Positions 1 through 7,249 of a stretch of 17,960 nt of DNA are shown in pieces. A program made the translations under genes and the position numbers. Position 1 is the first letter of the stretch, and each line of letters starts with the position of its first letter. Source of the DNA: CAZDRB01 sp964507925 (GTDB taxonomy: Bacteria > Patescibacteriota > Microgenomatia > UBA1400 > UBA12108); assembly GCA_964507925.1 (NCBI GenBank), contig CAZDRB010000011.1, positions 1 to 17,960 of the forward strand, in the 5' to 3' direction. The notes beneath the pieces were generated by a model, which was not told the origin of the DNA, did no database searches, and worked only from the letters and a program-made list of their open reading frames with translations.

Positions 1-704
1 AATAAAACTGAAATCGTAAACAAATCAATCAAAACGATTGGAATCATAAAAACATTTCGTGTTTCCTCGAGCGCCCAGTGAATATGATCGGGCGAAAATT
101 CTTTGAAAGAGAGAAGGGGTTTGCCGCCGATTGTAGCCATACTGACAGGGGCAAATGATGAGTCGCCGTGTTCTCCGAGAACATAGGCATGAATACTGGT
201 TGGGTTAACGCTCATTGCTTTTGCGAGATGAAGTCTAAAACGGGCGGTATCAAGGAGTGTCCCGGAGCCAAAGACTCGACCTGGCGGGAGACCCGCTAGC
301 TCAGTAGCCCGAAAAGTCATGACGTCGAGCGGATTTGTGACCATTAGAATAAGGGTGTTCGGGGCATTTTTGATTATTTTTGGAATCATAAATTCAAGAA
401 TTGTACAGTTGTCTTTGGCTAAATCGAGCCGGGTTTGACCAGGTTTTTGGGGACAGCCGGCCGTGAAGATGACAAGGTCGGTTCCGGCCAGATCCTCGTA
501 GTTTGCGGAAGCTGAGATCTTGGTTTTTGGGTAAAAAGGAAGACCATGTTCTAGATCTGCCTTTTCTCCCTCGGCTTTTTTGAGGTCGCGGCTAAAAAGG
601 ACAAGCTCGTCTGTAAGTCCTTTGAGCAAGAGGGCATAGGCGGTCGTGACGCCTACTTTTCCGAGCCCGACAATTGCCACTTTGAAGATTTCTTTTTTGA
701 GCAT
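1..704 (-). CDS. ldh: L-lactate dehydrogenase, C-terminus cut by window edge
   Basis: Probable L-lactate dehydrogenase, reducing pyruvate to lactate with a nicotinamide cofactor to balance fermentative redox. The gene reads leftward from an ATG at 704-702; 234 codons are visible of about 310 usual for the family. Seen in the translation: Rossmann motif GLGKVG (residues 13-18), substrate-specificity Gln86 in PQKPGQTRLDL (Gln marks lactate rather than malate dehydrogenase), Arg92, Asn124 in VTNPLD, Asp152 and Arg155 in LLDTARFR, and catalytic His179 in GEHGDS. Two things are odd. The acidic residue after the second Rossmann strand, which normally binds the NAD ribose, is replaced by Ser-Arg (FSR, 37-39), a change that often goes with NADP use. 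After about residue 217 the expected helix gives way to an AT-rich hydrophobic stretch. It diverges from cmk, with 46 bp between the starts. Confidence 0.9.
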   Translation of the reverse strand, partial: MLKKEIFKVAIVGLGKVGVTTAYALLLKGLTDELVLFSRDLKKAEGEKADLEHGLPFYPKTKISASANYEDLAGTDLVIFTAGCPQKPGQTRLDLAKDNCTILEFMIPKIIKNAPNTLILMVTNPLDVMTFRATELAGLPPGRVFGSGTLLDTARFRLHLAKAMSVNPTSIHAYVLGEHGDSSFAPVSMATIGGKPLLSFKEFSPDHIHWALEETRNVFMIPIVLIDLFTISVL

Positions 705-709
705 TAACT

Positions 710-744
710 ATAGTTTATAGTGAATAGCACATAGTGTATAGTCG
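710..744. repeat. Heptamer tandem array in the ldh-cmk intergenic region
   Basis: The core ATAG recurs at 710, 717, 724, 731 and 738, so five imperfect units such as ATAGTTT and ATAGTGT follow one another with an exact 7-bp period. The array fills most of the 46-bp gap between the divergent genes. Because the unit resembles a bacterial -10 hexamer, it supplies the likely promoter of both. Confidence 0.85.
714..742. promoter_or_regulatory. Divergent -10 elements for ldh and cmk
   Basis: On the plus strand TATAGT at 737-742 ends 8 bp before the cmk ATG. On the minus strand TATAAA (719 to 714) ends 9 bp before the ldh ATG. No Shine-Dalgarno sequence is visible before either start. At this spacing transcription would begin at or next to the start codon, so both mRNAs are probably leaderless. 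No convincing -35 elements were found. This is inference from spacing only. Confidence 0.45.
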
Positions 745-750
745 GTTCGT

Positions 751-1446
751 ATGAAAAAAACATTTCAGATTGCAATTGACGGGCCTGTTGCTGCTGGTAA
801 GGGTACTACTGCCAAGCTAGTTGCGAGTCGGCTCGGATATCTATACGTTGATACTGGGGCGATGTATCGAGCGCTTACTTTGTTTGTCAAGAATAATCAA
901 GTTGACCCAAAAAATGAGAGCGAAGTAGTCAGCTTGATTACGCGTGAGAATCCTAAGGTCGAGCTGTCTCTCCCAACTGAAGATGAGAGTGATGGAAGGC
1001 TGTGTACGGTGAGGTTGAACAACGACGATGTATCTTGGAAAATAAGGACGGAGGAAGTTTCTGCCGCAGTCTCGATTATCACGCAGTATGAGGGTGTGCG
1101 AAATTATATTACCCCTCTGGCTCGTGAGATTGCAAGGACCCAAAATGTGGTCATGGAGGGGAGAGACATCACGACCGTAGTCCTACCAGAGGCAAATCTC
1201 AAGATATACATGGATGCGAGCGCAAAAGAGAGAGCGACTAGGCGACATCGAGAGCTGATGACTCGGGGAGAGGATATAAGCTATGAAGAAGTGTATAAAC
1301 AACTAGTTGAGAGAGATACGCGAGACAGCGAGCGCAAAATTGCTCCTCTTAAAAAGGCTCATGACGCGTGGATACTAGACACTACTGGCATGAGCATAGA
1401 TCAAGTAGCCGAGGTTATTGTTTTGCGGGTTAAGGAGTTAACATGA
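751..1446 (+). CDS. cmk: Cytidylate kinase
   Basis: Cytidylate kinase moves a phosphate from ATP to CMP or dCMP in the cytoplasm, feeding pyrimidine nucleotide synthesis. The 231-residue protein has the usual length and family motifs in order: P-loop GPVAAGKGT (11-19, Lys17), DTGAMYRA (34-41) of the CMP-binding region, EGRDITTVVLP (136-146), and the arginine-rich lid ERDTRDSERKIAPL (187-200). The ATG at 751 fits the family's N-terminus. No Shine-Dalgarno sequence precedes it, but a TATAGT hexamer lies 8 bp upstream, so the mRNA is probably leaderless. Its TGA stop overlaps the ATG of the next small gene (ATGA at 1443-1446), which suggests coupled translation. A second, divergent CMP-kinase-like protein is encoded at 7250. 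Confidence 0.95.
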   Translation: MKKTFQIAIDGPVAAGKGTTAKLVASRLGYLYVDTGAMYRALTLFVKNNQVDPKNESEVVSLITRENPKVELSLPTEDESDGRLCTVRLNNDDVSWKIRTEEVSAAVSIITQYEGVRNYITPLAREIARTQNVVMEGRDITTVVLPEANLKIYMDASAKERATRRHRELMTRGEDISYEEVYKQLVERDTRDSERKIAPLKKAHDAWILDTTGMSIDQVAEVIVLRVKELT

Positions 1447-1691
1447 GTCGTAAAAAAATCGAGTACGACGAGGAAACTAGTGAAGAGGAAATGAGCGAGA
1501 AGGAGCTAAAAAAAGAAAAGAGAAGACAGGGTGCAGAAAAGAGAAAGAGTGCCAGAAAAAAAGACAAGATTGCAAGGTGGGGTGGGATAATATTTTTGGG
1601 ACTGATTATGTTTGTGGGATTTTTGCTTTGGATTTTTGGGGAGATGAGCGTTGAGACCACAAGACAAATGGGAACAGTTATTGTGAGATAG
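1443..1691 (+). CDS. Small charged single-pass membrane protein, unknown function
   Basis: I do not recognise this 82-residue protein. Residues 1-46 are almost all charged (a Glu-rich start, then Lys/Arg-rich) and probably helical or disordered. They are followed by one hydrophobic segment (about 47-66, GGIIFLGLIMFVGFLLWIFG) and a short tail. By the positive-inside rule the basic N-terminus should face the cytoplasm. The start overlaps the cmk stop in an ATGA, which supports real, coupled translation. The 3' end overlaps the convergent penicillin-binding protein gene by 14 bp (1678-1691). Placement next to cell-wall genes is suggestive only. A shadow ORF is unlikely given the clean membrane segment and tight coupling. 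Confidence 0.65.
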   Translation: MSRKKIEYDEETSEEEMSEKELKKEKRRQGAEKRKSARKKDKIARWGGIIFLGLIMFVGFLLWIFGEMSVETTRQMGTVIVR

Positions 1692-3855
1692 AGACTCCAG
1701 ATTCAAGGATAGATCCAGGTGAGGGAGAAGGAGCGCAGATGATTTTTGGTTCAGTACCGGGAACAAAGTATTCGTAGCGGGGAGTTGTGGTACAAGATAT
1801 GTTTTTTCTCACCATGCTTGAGGGAGCATTAAAAGGTTGAGGAGGCTTGTCTTTGACAAGCTTTTGCATGGTACGGGCCCAGATTGGTGAGGCGCCGGTT
1901 ACTCCTGAGACAACCGAGGACATGGGAGAGTTGTCATTATTGCCGACCCAGGTAGAGACTAAGTAGTCTTGTGAGTAGCCAAAGGTCCAGTTGTCGCGGA
2001 GATTGTTGGTGGTGCCGGTTTTGACGGCAATGTTTTTGCCGGGCAAGCCCAGGATTGAGTTGGAGCCAAAGGCCGGGGCACGAGCTAGAGGATCGGAGAG
2101 AATAGAGTTGATTTGATAGGCGACTGCAGGAGAGAGAAGTTCGCTTTGGTTGATAGTTGGTGGTTGATGGTTGAGAGATAAAAAGTTACCTCGCGAGTCG
2201 GCAACTGAGAGGATAGGAGTTAGGGGAATTTTGGTTCCACCGTTTGCAAAGACTGTATAGACACTGGCAAGATCTACCATCGTAATCTCACCTCCGCCTA
2301 GAGTCAAGGACAATCCAAAGCGTGAGGAGTTGGTCCAGGTTGAGATACCTAGTTTTTGGGCGAAGGAAACGAGATTTTCGACCCCGAGCGAGTTTAGGAT
2401 TTTGACCGCGGGAACGTTGTAGGAGCTACCAAGAGCTGTTCTGATCGTGACTGGGCCGTGGAACTTATCATCATAGTTTTTGGGGCAGTAGTTGGGCTGG
2501 CCTCTGACCACGAAGCAGATAGGAGAATCATCAATTATCGTGCCAGGACTTGCACCTTTTGACAAAGCGAGGGCATAGGTGAGGGGTTTAATCGCGCTCC
2601 CGGGTTGCCTTTGCTGGAGGGTGATGTTGACTTGTCCGTCACGGGAGGTGTCGAAAAAATCCCTAGAACCAACCATGGCAAGAATTTCGCCCGTTTTTGG
2701 ATTTATGATTAATCCGGCACCATTTTGAACGTTGAGATTTTTGAGTTTGGCAAGCTCAGCATTGATTTCTTCCTGGAGCATGTTGTGAAGCTTGAGGTCT
2801 AGTGAGGTTGTAACACTTAGTCCACCCCTTGCAACTTTGTCCTCCCCAAATTCTTTAACGAGCAGATCTCTAATGTACATAACAAAGTGAGGAGCGCGAA
2901 TCGTAATGCCTTGTGGGTTAAAGACTAGAGGTGTATCTAGAGCTTGGCGATATTCATCTTCGGTGATGTACTTGTTGTCGAGCATACTTTTTAGAACCTG
3001 GAGTTGCCTGATTTTGCCGAGGTATGGATTGGTGCCAAAAGGAGAGTAAGTAGTTGGAGCAACTGGGAGACCAGCAAGCATAGCGCTCTCAGGGAGGTTT
3101 AAATCGAGCGAAGATTTGCCAAAATAAGTCCAGCTAGCCTCTTCTATACCGTGGGCAGTTCCACCATAGCTAACTTGATTGAGGTACATCTCGAGTATTT
3201 GATCTTTTTCGTAGATAATCTCGGTTTCGTAGGAGAGAATTAGCTCTTTGAGCTTACGAGTAAAGGATTTTTCTGGGGACAGAAGTGCGTTTTTGACAAG
3301 TTGTTGTGTAATGGTGCTTCCGCCTTGAGGAGAGCAAGTGCTGAACTTAAATTTGCAGTTGACAATATTGTTGTAGAGAGCGCGCGCGATCCCTGAGAGG
3401 TCGTAACCAGAGTGTTTGTAGAAATTTTTGTCTTCGGCGGCGAGAGTTGCTTTGACGAGATAGTCGGGAAGCTCGGAGAGGGTGATGAGGGAGCGATTTT
3501 CGTCACGGTATATTTGGTATAGAAGTTCGCCATGACGGTCATAGATTTTGGTAGTGAGGGAGGGTGGGTTGGTTGTGAGGAGCCTAGCTGAAGGGAGATC
3601 TCGGAAGATAAACCAGTAGCAAAAGAGGGCAAGTGAAAGTATGGCAAGAGCTATATAGATACGGGAAAGATCTATCTGGGGAAATTTAAATTGGGGCAGT
3701 TCAACTTTTGGGAGATTAAGCTGGGGAATGACGAGCTTGGGCCGTTTAATTTTGCTGAGAAATGCAAGGAGTGAGAATGCTCCGACGAGGATGGCACTAA
3801 CGAGTAAATAGAGGGGTCGACCTATAAACTTTAGGATATTAATGAGAAGATGCAT
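1678..3855 (-). CDS. Class A penicillin-binding protein (bifunctional peptidoglycan synthase), copy 1
   Basis: Bifunctional synthase that polymerises lipid II and cross-links peptidoglycan outside the membrane (725 residues). The glycosyltransferase domain shows EDKNFY with catalytic Glu141, GGSTITQQLVKN (178-189) and QILEMYLNQVSYGG (219-232). The transpeptidase domain shows Ser420-x-x-Lys423, Ser478-x-Asn480 and Lys612-Thr-Gly. The N-terminus is unusual: two hydrophobic segments (about 12-35 and 65-85) flank four copies of a 5-residue repeat, [IVLF]-P followed by three residues (prolines 44, 49, 54, 59). If the catalytic part is outside, this loop is cytoplasmic and the N-terminus is outside. 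Compared with copy 2 it has a short insertion with Cys167 and Cys174 before the GGST motif. It is last in a leftward operon, 33 bp after the hydrolase gene. Start ATG 3855; no Shine-Dalgarno seen. Confidence 0.95.
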   Translation of the reverse strand: MHLLINILKFIGRPLYLLVSAILVGAFSLLAFLSKIKRPKLVIPQLNLPKVELPQFKFPQIDLSRIYIALAILSLALFCYWFIFRDLPSARLLTTNPPSLTTKIYDRHGELLYQIYRDENRSLITLSELPDYLVKATLAAEDKNFYKHSGYDLSGIARALYNNIVNCKFKFSTCSPQGGSTITQQLVKNALLSPEKSFTRKLKELILSYETEIIYEKDQILEMYLNQVSYGGTAHGIEEASWTYFGKSSLDLNLPESAMLAGLPVAPTTYSPFGTNPYLGKIRQLQVLKSMLDNKYITEDEYRQALDTPLVFNPQGITIRAPHFVMYIRDLLVKEFGEDKVARGGLSVTTSLDLKLHNMLQEEINAELAKLKNLNVQNGAGLIINPKTGEILAMVGSRDFFDTSRDGQVNITLQQRQPGSAIKPLTYALALSKGASPGTIIDDSPICFVVRGQPNYCPKNYDDKFHGPVTIRTALGSSYNVPAVKILNSLGVENLVSFAQKLGISTWTNSSRFGLSLTLGGGEITMVDLASVYTVFANGGTKIPLTPILSVADSRGNFLSLNHQPPTINQSELLSPAVAYQINSILSDPLARAPAFGSNSILGLPGKNIAVKTGTTNNLRDNWTFGYSQDYLVSTWVGNNDNSPMSSVVSGVTGASPIWARTMQKLVKDKPPQPFNAPSSMVRKNISCTTTPRYEYFVPGTEPKIICAPSPSPGSILESGVSISQ
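2149..2176. repeat. Heptamer tandem array inside penicillin-binding protein copy 1
   Basis: GTTG recurs on the plus strand at 2149, 2156, 2163 and 2170, four imperfect 7-bp units. In the gene's reading direction the unit is of the CAACCAT type. The array is in frame and encodes residues around 560-570 (LNHQPPTINQ), a hydrophilic linker between the transpeptidase SxN and KTG motifs. The matching region of copy 2 has an unrelated, Glu-rich linker. Confidence 0.8.
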
Positions 3856-3888
3856 AATCTACATTGTAGATCTCGAGACTGTCCAGGT

Positions 3889-5034
3889 CTAGAGGAGAGT
3901 TTCTTTGATTGTGTCCCAAATGAGCGAATCCCGACCCTCATATCCTAGAGCCCAAATGGCGATACCACCAAGCTCGGCGGATTTAACAAACTCGAGCTTC
4001 AGCCGGATTGAAACTTCATTTTCAAAATAAATCTGTGAGACTTGACCGCTGTCACTACTAACTCCGTACGGAGTAAGTGTGTTTCGATCCCAGCGAATTT
4101 CGAGCTCGCCTTTGTCTATTAAGGACTGGATGCGTTCAAGCGAGGCGACGGAGCCGCGCCGATTGGTGGGAGCATATTTCGATTCGTCGATGGTGTCCCA
4201 TTCATAGCCATAGAAAGGAATTCCGAGCAGGATTTTTTGTGAAGGGATAATCTTCGTTATCTCGGAGATATTTTTGATGATGTCATGTTCAAATAGAGTG
4301 CCAGATCCACGAAGGGGCGAGGTTGGGCCAGAATTGGTACCTCCAGGGAGAGTATAGTCATAGGTCATGACGACGAAGTGGTCTACGTATTTTTTTAGTT
4401 TATCTAAATCCCAGAGCCTGGGTCTAGAGGCCGCTGAGGCATAGATGCTGATTGTGAGGTCGTGACCGGCTGGGGAGAGACGAGCATGAAGATTTTCGAT
4501 AAATATGGTAAAGCTGTCACGAATTTCTGGGCTCACTGAGCCAAGCGGTTCGTAATCAATGTTGACTCCTTTAGCGCCACTTTGAGCCAAGATGTCGAGG
4601 ATGGTGTTAGTAGTTTTTGACCGAGACTCGATGGTTGAGATTGAGTCTATGAGTGCCTCCTGGGATTCTGGCATGAAGGTGATAAACAGTGGTTTTTGGT
4701 CAAAAGCAAACTGATTGTTGATTAGTCTTTTGTAGTTAGTGTAGCCGGGATCTTCTTCGCGAGGATTGAGCTTGGTTAGAAGCTCTCCATTTCCTTTGAG
4801 ATGGAGGGTAAAGTAGGCAAAATGGGTGATGGCGCCCAGAGAGTCTGGGGAGATTTTTTTGAGATTCCAGTACGGGGCGAAACCAAGCACAATGTATGGA
4901 GTATAAGGTATAGAGTATGAAGGATGCGGATCATTCCCCAAGGGGGAAATAGGGTCTCTCGGGGGTGAAAAGATGTCGACGAGGCCAAAGACCACGAGCA
5001 TTACTAGTCCCAGAATTGAGAGCTTAGTTTTCAT
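3889..5034 (-). CDS. Membrane-anchored glycoside hydrolase family 18 protein
   Basis: Family 18 glycoside hydrolase of 381 residues, most like bacterial N-acetylglucosaminidases of the YaaH/SleL type; the target is probably peptidoglycan. One N-terminal hydrophobic segment (about 5-22) acts as signal or anchor. Seen in order: strand GFAPYW (51-56), catalytic motif KGVNIDYEP with Asp160 and proton-donor Glu162, VMTYDY (222-227), GIPFYGYEW (271-279) and GGIAIWALGYE (356-366), all typical of the TIM-barrel fold. The first Asp of the classic DxxDxDxE motif is Lys here (KGVNIDYE), as YaaH-like members also tolerate; the Asp160-x-Glu162 pair is intact. The start overlaps the upstream synthase gene by 11 bp and the next gene follows 33 bp after its stop, so hydrolase and synthases are probably co-expressed. 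No LysM or other wall-binding domain is present. Linker residues 39-48 are encoded by a heptamer array. Confidence 0.88.
   Translation of the reverse strand: MKTKLSILGLVMLVVFGLVDIFSPPRDPISPLGNDPHPSYSIPYTPYIVLGFAPYWNLKKISPDSLGAITHFAYFTLHLKGNGELLTKLNPREEDPGYTNYKRLINNQFAFDQKPLFITFMPESQEALIDSISTIESRSKTTNTILDILAQSGAKGVNIDYEPLGSVSPEIRDSFTIFIENLHARLSPAGHDLTISIYASAASRPRLWDLDKLKKYVDHFVVMTYDYTLPGGTNSGPTSPLRGSGTLFEHDIIKNISEITKIIPSQKILLGIPFYGYEWDTIDESKYAPTNRRGSVASLERIQSLIDKGELEIRWDRNTLTPYGVSSDSGQVSQIYFENEVSIRLKLEFVKSAELGGIAIWALGYEGRDSLIWDTIKETLL
4894..4925. repeat. Heptamer tandem array encoding the hydrolase linker
   Basis: GTAT recurs at 4894, 4901, 4908 and 4915, with a degenerate fifth unit at 4922: an exact 7-bp period. 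Read on the gene strand the unit is of the CTCTATA type. It is in frame and encodes the Tyr/Pro-rich stretch SYSIPYTPYI (39-48) between the membrane anchor and the catalytic barrel. Confidence 0.85.
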
Positions 5035-7210
5035 TGTAGGTGATCACGAGAGGTGGTTCTTCGTATCCTTCGGGATAGGGTTCGCAGTCGACGCAGTAAT
5101 CTTTGATAAAAGGGTCAGAGGCGACAAGCTGAGTTTTTGTTTCGACATCGGCAAACTCGGCCTCGTTATTTGGGGGATGGTGAGTTGTTTTGTTGACAAA
5201 GAGCTCTCGAGAAGTGAGGGTTGAGACTGTTGGCACTGTGCCTTTGATAAAGTACTCGGCCCTGGTTTCGCAGGGTTGATCTGTAGCTGGAACGGTACCA
5301 GAATTGATGCAGACTGCAGCAACCTCGATGTTCTCGGGGACGACAAAGCTGGGAGTCTCGATGTCTCTGAGAGCATAGCGCATAATCTTTTGCCAGATAG
5401 GGGAGGCACCGGTGACGCCTGAGGCCACATAGCTCATTGGAGAGTTGTCGTTGTTACCTACCCAGGTTGCAACTAGACGCGTGGGGGTGTAGCCGATAGT
5501 CCAGTTGTCGCGGAGATTGTTGGTGGTACCAGTTTTGACCGAGACAATTTTGCCGGGCACATTGAGAACCGATGACGGACCAAAAGCTTCGGATCTTGCC
5601 CCGTTGTCAGACAGAATCTGGGAGATAAGGAAGCTAGTTTCTTTGGATAAGACTTCTTCTCCCTGCGCCTCTTCTGGGCGGTATTCTTCGAGAACTTTTC
5701 CTTCGGCATCGGTTACTTTGAGAATTGGTTGGAGGTCGACTCTTTTACCCTGGTTAGCAAAGACGCCAAAGGCTGTCGCCATCTCCGTCATTTTGACCTC
5801 TCCGCCACCCAAAGTGAGCGAGAGGCCGTATAGGGCAGGGTCAGTCCAACTGGCGATGCCGAGCTTGGTGGCAAAGCTCATAAAATTCTCAATTCCGTTG
5901 AGCGCAAGAACTTTGACTGCGGGAATGTTGAGGGAGTTGCCAAGAGCGTAGCGGATTTGAGTTAGACCACGGAATGTATTGTCGTAGTTTTTGGGGCAGT
6001 AATCAGCTTGGCCAGTTATGGCAAAGCAGATAGGTGTATCGAGAAGCATGGTCGAGGGAGTGATTGTGCGAGTCTCGATACCTAGTGCGTAATTTAGAGG
6101 CTTAATCGAGCTACCAGGCTGTCTGTCGCGGATTGTGACGTTGACTTTGCCGTCGATGTCCTCACTAAAGTAATCTTTGGAGCCAACCATCGCAAGAATT
6201 TCTCCGGTTTGAGGGTTGGTGACGAGGGCTGCGCCGTTACCTATCTTGAGCCGCGAAAGGGGCTTGAGCTCGGCAGCGAGGGTAGCCTCTGCCGATTTTT
6301 GAAGATCTAAGTCGAGCGTGGTTGTGACTCTGAGACCGCCTTGTTCTACCTTGTGTACCCCGTATTTTTCTTCGAGGATTTGGCGGATATACATGACGAA
6401 GTGGGGCGCGCTAATATCAATGCTCCCGCTTTGGTAAACAAGTTCTTGGTTTTTGGCGGACGCTGCCTCGTCTTTGGTAATAAATTGTTCTTCAACCATG
6501 CGGTCAAGCACCTGGGATTGTCTATTTTTGGCTGAGTCCGGACTGGCAAAAGGGGAGTAACGAGAGGGAGCTTGGGGCAAGCCAGCAAGAAGCGCTGCCT
6601 CGGCAAGGCTAAGGTCACGCGCTGATTTGCCAAAGAACCGGGTGGAGGCTGCTTCGATCCCGTAGGCTGTACCCCCATAGGGTATGTGGTTAAGATACAT
6701 TTCAAGAATTTGATTTTTGCTATACAAGATCTCGGTTGCGATGGTGAGAATTGCCTCCTTGACTTTGCGAATAAGAGTGCGTTCTGGAGTGAGGAGCGCG
6801 ACCTTGACTAGTTGCTGCGTGATAGTTGAGCCGCCCTCGAGTCTTTGTCCAGTGGTAGTTTTCCAGAGAGCTCGGAGGATGCCACCGGTGTCAAAACCAT
6901 GATGGCGATAAAAGTTTTTGTCCTCGATTGCGAGGGTGGCCTCTTTGACATGGTCAGGCAAGTCCGAGATTTTGACGGGAGTGCGATTTTGGTCGGCATA
7001 AATTTCGTATAGGAGGGTCTCGTTGCGATCGTATATCTTGGTGGAGATTGGAAAAACATTTTTGTTGAGCGTGGTCGGAGAAGGCAGATCTTTGAGGATA
7101 AACCAATAAGTAAGTCCAAACAATATTAAGAGCGAAGAAGCAATTAAGATTAGTTGTTTTTTGGAAAGTTTGCCGAGATATTTTTTGCGAAGTTTGCGCA
7201 GTTTTTTCAT
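5024..7210 (-). CDS. Class A penicillin-binding protein (bifunctional peptidoglycan synthase), copy 2
   Basis: Second bifunctional peptidoglycan synthase (728 residues), paralogous to the gene at 1678-3855 and probably the operon's first gene. A basic N-terminus is followed by a single membrane segment (about 20-38), the ordinary class A topology. Glycosyltransferase motifs: EDKNFY with Glu96, GGSTITQQLVKV (126-137), QILEMYLNHIPYGG (167-180). Transpeptidase motifs: Ser367-x-x-Lys370, Ser426-x-Asn428, Lys559-Thr-Gly561. The C-terminal tail (about 630-728) is longer than in copy 1 and holds extra cysteines (CVDCEPYP, 706-713); its function is unknown. Both copies share a cysteine pair after the SxxK region (PICF...YCPKNYD). 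The start at 7210 is supported by a perfect TATAAT 6 bp upstream. The stop overlaps the hydrolase start by 11 bp. Confidence 0.95.
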   Translation of the reverse strand: MKKLRKLRKKYLGKLSKKQLILIASSLLILFGLTYWFILKDLPSPTTLNKNVFPISTKIYDRNETLLYEIYADQNRTPVKISDLPDHVKEATLAIEDKNFYRHHGFDTGGILRALWKTTTGQRLEGGSTITQQLVKVALLTPERTLIRKVKEAILTIATEILYSKNQILEMYLNHIPYGGTAYGIEAASTRFFGKSARDLSLAEAALLAGLPQAPSRYSPFASPDSAKNRQSQVLDRMVEEQFITKDEAASAKNQELVYQSGSIDISAPHFVMYIRQILEEKYGVHKVEQGGLRVTTTLDLDLQKSAEATLAAELKPLSRLKIGNGAALVTNPQTGEILAMVGSKDYFSEDIDGKVNVTIRDRQPGSSIKPLNYALGIETRTITPSTMLLDTPICFAITGQADYCPKNYDNTFRGLTQIRYALGNSLNIPAVKVLALNGIENFMSFATKLGIASWTDPALYGLSLTLGGGEVKMTEMATAFGVFANQGKRVDLQPILKVTDAEGKVLEEYRPEEAQGEEVLSKETSFLISQILSDNGARSEAFGPSSVLNVPGKIVSVKTGTTNNLRDNWTIGYTPTRLVATWVGNNDNSPMSYVASGVTGASPIWQKIMRYALRDIETPSFVVPENIEVAAVCINSGTVPATDQPCETRAEYFIKGTVPTVSTLTSRELFVNKTTHHPPNNEAEFADVETKTQLVASDPFIKDYCVDCEPYPEGYEEPPLVITYNEN

Positions 7211-7249
7211 GTCTCTATTATAGCTTGTTATGCTATACTCCTGTCCATA
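7211..7249. promoter_or_regulatory. Compact symmetrical divergent promoter
   Basis: This 39-bp gap separates two divergent starts. On the minus strand a perfect TATAAT (7222 to 7217) ends 6 bp before the synthase ATG. On the plus strand TGC-TATACT (7231-7239, an extended -10) ends 10 bp before the kinase ATG at 7250. The two -10 boxes overlap the arms of an inverted repeat, TATAGC (7219-7224) and GCTATA (7232-7237), with 7 bp between. Neither start has a Shine-Dalgarno sequence, so both mRNAs are likely leaderless or nearly so. Confidence 0.65.

Noticed and set aside
3856..3888. Palindrome ATCTACA-T-TGTAGAT (3857-3871) between the hydrolase gene and synthase copy 1.
   Set aside because: Seven-bp arms with a one-base centre in a 33-bp gap; no U-run for a terminator and no known operator match.
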